This document shows, one piece after another, positions 62,380 to 64,000 of a stretch of 64,000 nucleotides of DNA (the stretch's first letter is position 1; every line of letters begins with the position of its first letter). The stretch is from Blakeslea trispora (lineage: Eukaryota; Mucoromycota; Mucoromycetes; Mucorales; Choanephoraceae): assembly GCA_025331445.1 (NCBI GenBank), contig JAIWNE010000001.1, positions 682,001 through 746,000 on the forward strand. Reading direction: 5' to 3'. A program made the translations under genes and the position numbers. The notes under the pieces are model-generated. The model made no database searches, was not told the DNA's origin, and was given only the letters and a program-made list of their open reading frames with translations.

Positions 62380-64000
62380 TTTGTAGGAGAAAGAAAAAAA
62401 AAAGAAGGTGCAGAAGCAGAACAGAAAAGAAAAAAAAAATAGTCTAAATAAATGTTACGAGTAATTGAAAATGCGCTCTTTCCCAAAACGAATGGCACAC
62501 TTTTAAAAATAAGTTGGCAGATTGATGTTTTTTAGCGGATTCTTTTTGTTTTATTGAAATCAGTGAAAACAAACTGTTTCAAGTCCCTGAATCACAGTCT
62601 GATATTTAAAATGGATAAGATGTTGATATGCTTAGCCAGTCTTGATAAATGCGTTAGATATATTCAAAGGTCTTAGGACTCAGAACCTTTGCATATGTAT
62701 GGAGCCAAATGAAGTTAGTGTTAAGGCAGAAGGTGCTACCAAACAAGGTTGTTTTCTTCTTCGTAATAACTATTGATCATGAGACTTTTCTCTTATGTAT
62801 TGAAATAATACATTTAAATAGTTGATCTAGTCTATTCCAGCCGTACTTGTAAACTAACTAAAAGCTCTCAAATACGCTGTTGCTTTTGCAATTCTCAAGC
62901 TGCTTGTATCCTAAGCATCATTGTTACGCTTTCCCTGCTGCTAGTTTGTTGGCCAGTCTTATTGTGCATGACGCCTCTCTAGTTTCAGACTTACTAAGTG
63001 GCATGAGCACAAATTAAATCTTTTGGTCCGTCACAATCTGTTTTAGAACAATAAAAGTGAAACTTGTCGAATCAAACCACTTTTTTCTTTTGATGGTCCC
63101 TTAAAAATTAAGAGCGGTACAAATTTTGCTCGGCCTTTTCTGACACTGTTTACTTTTCCTGTCAGGACAAGCTCCGTTATATGTCTCACCTTTCAACTTC
63201 CTATCGTTTCAGGCAGCATCAATTCTATACATTACCTATTTGTAGCCCTATTCCAAATTGTTACAAGTCTATATCTAGGATATTTCAGAGTGCAATACTT
63301 CTTACTGCCAGATCCAAAGCAGACGAAGGTAATGATTGCCATACGTCGTCCTAATTTTTGAGAGCTAACTTAGTTTTGCGAAACCTACTCCGCTATTACT
63401 ATTTTTAAAAGCGATTAACAAACCATCTCAATTGTATTCTTTGCTTTCTCGAAAAAAAGAATATGATACAACCCGTTTGGTAAAAACAGAAAACAGCTTT
63501 TCGAAAAATGCTTGTGATGCTCCTTAACGAAGGCCATGTACCGTAACGCTGACCTTGCGTAGTGACGCTCTTTCCATTTTTAAAAGTCAAATTACATCAA
63601 AGCAAACATTAATTGCAAGTTATAGTTGTCGTAATTGCTGGTTCAGGTCAACATCAGCAACTGTTTGAGAAAATCTCCATGTTCCTGAAATTTATGTTCA
63701 GCGGGTCCCACGAAACAAGCCCTAAAGTAGTTTAGTCGTTCGACAGGAAAATGAGCTTTCTTGGTCGCACGGTGCGGTCACTGGATCCTGTCGGCTGTTC
63801 AAAAGTGATTATTGACAATGCAGAATTTGTTTGTCAATCAGTACACAATGAATGATAAAAAAAAAAACTATCACTTGGTGTCTTGGTAACTTTATGCCAT
63901 ATTAAGACAACCTTTTTTTTTGCCACCAACCATATATTCTATATACAAAGAAAAAAGCGGTATACCTGTACATAATTATCTATTGATAAATTTGTATATG
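62380..64000. promoter_or_regulatory. Kinase promoter side, otherwise empty
   Basis: No gene is supported. A/C-runs and A/T-runs directly upstream of the kinase start fit a leader. The open frame at 63405-63590 has no domain. Confidence 0.45.

Overview
The window is nuclear DNA of a fungus, most likely an early-diverging one of the Mucorales type (Mucoromycota). This rests on the gene set and on base composition; no marker gene was compared. Genes are split by many short introns, mostly about 50-80 nt with GTAAGT-like donors. Intergenic DNA is AT-rich with long A or T runs. Some products are fungal hallmarks (kexin, Def1-like, Nst1-like, Rck2/Srk1-like kinase). Others, such as SMG8 and an AGTRAP-family protein, are missing from budding yeast. 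I reconstructed exon structures by hand; nearly every junction keeps the reading frame across the splice.

Layout, left to right: partial SMG8 (-), GATA-like/PHD zinc-finger protein (+), NPC1 sterol transporter (-), Trf4/5-type nucleotidyltransferase (+), a small secreted Kre9/Knh1-like protein with an 11-nt microexon (+), a second small secreted protein (-), a 3-kb gene-poor stretch, L-fuconate dehydratase (-), an ABCC/MRP transporter (-), the mRNA export factor Rae1 (+), a PQ-loop vacuolar transporter (-), a 2-kb gap, an AGTRAP-family membrane protein (-), kexin (-), a gap holding an odd GC-richer segment, ribosomal protein eS27 (+), a gap, a PlsC-type acyltransferase (+), a gap, Def1-like (+) convergent with Nst1-like (-), a single-pass serine/threonine-rich membrane protein (-), ribokinase (-), a third small secreted protein (-), a 2.5-kb gap, a quinone oxidoreductase (-) and an Srk1/Rck2-type kinase (-). 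The last 1.6 kb shows no gene.

The genes form no operon or cluster; this is ordinary housekeeping chromosome. Some share compartments. Kexin, the three small secreted proteins and the serine/threonine-rich protein use the secretory pathway and cell surface. NPC1, the PQ-loop protein and the ABCC transporter are probably endosome or vacuole membrane proteins. SMG8, the Trf4/5 enzyme and Rae1 act on RNA. I found no mobile element in working order, no CRISPR, no tRNA or rRNA gene and no convincing new multi-gene system. The most unusual observations are non-canonical gene structures: three GC-AG introns, an 11-nt microexon and a two-codon first exon. A fungal AGTRAP homologue, a GATA-like finger with a changed ligand and one unexplained segment near 36 kb are also worth a look.
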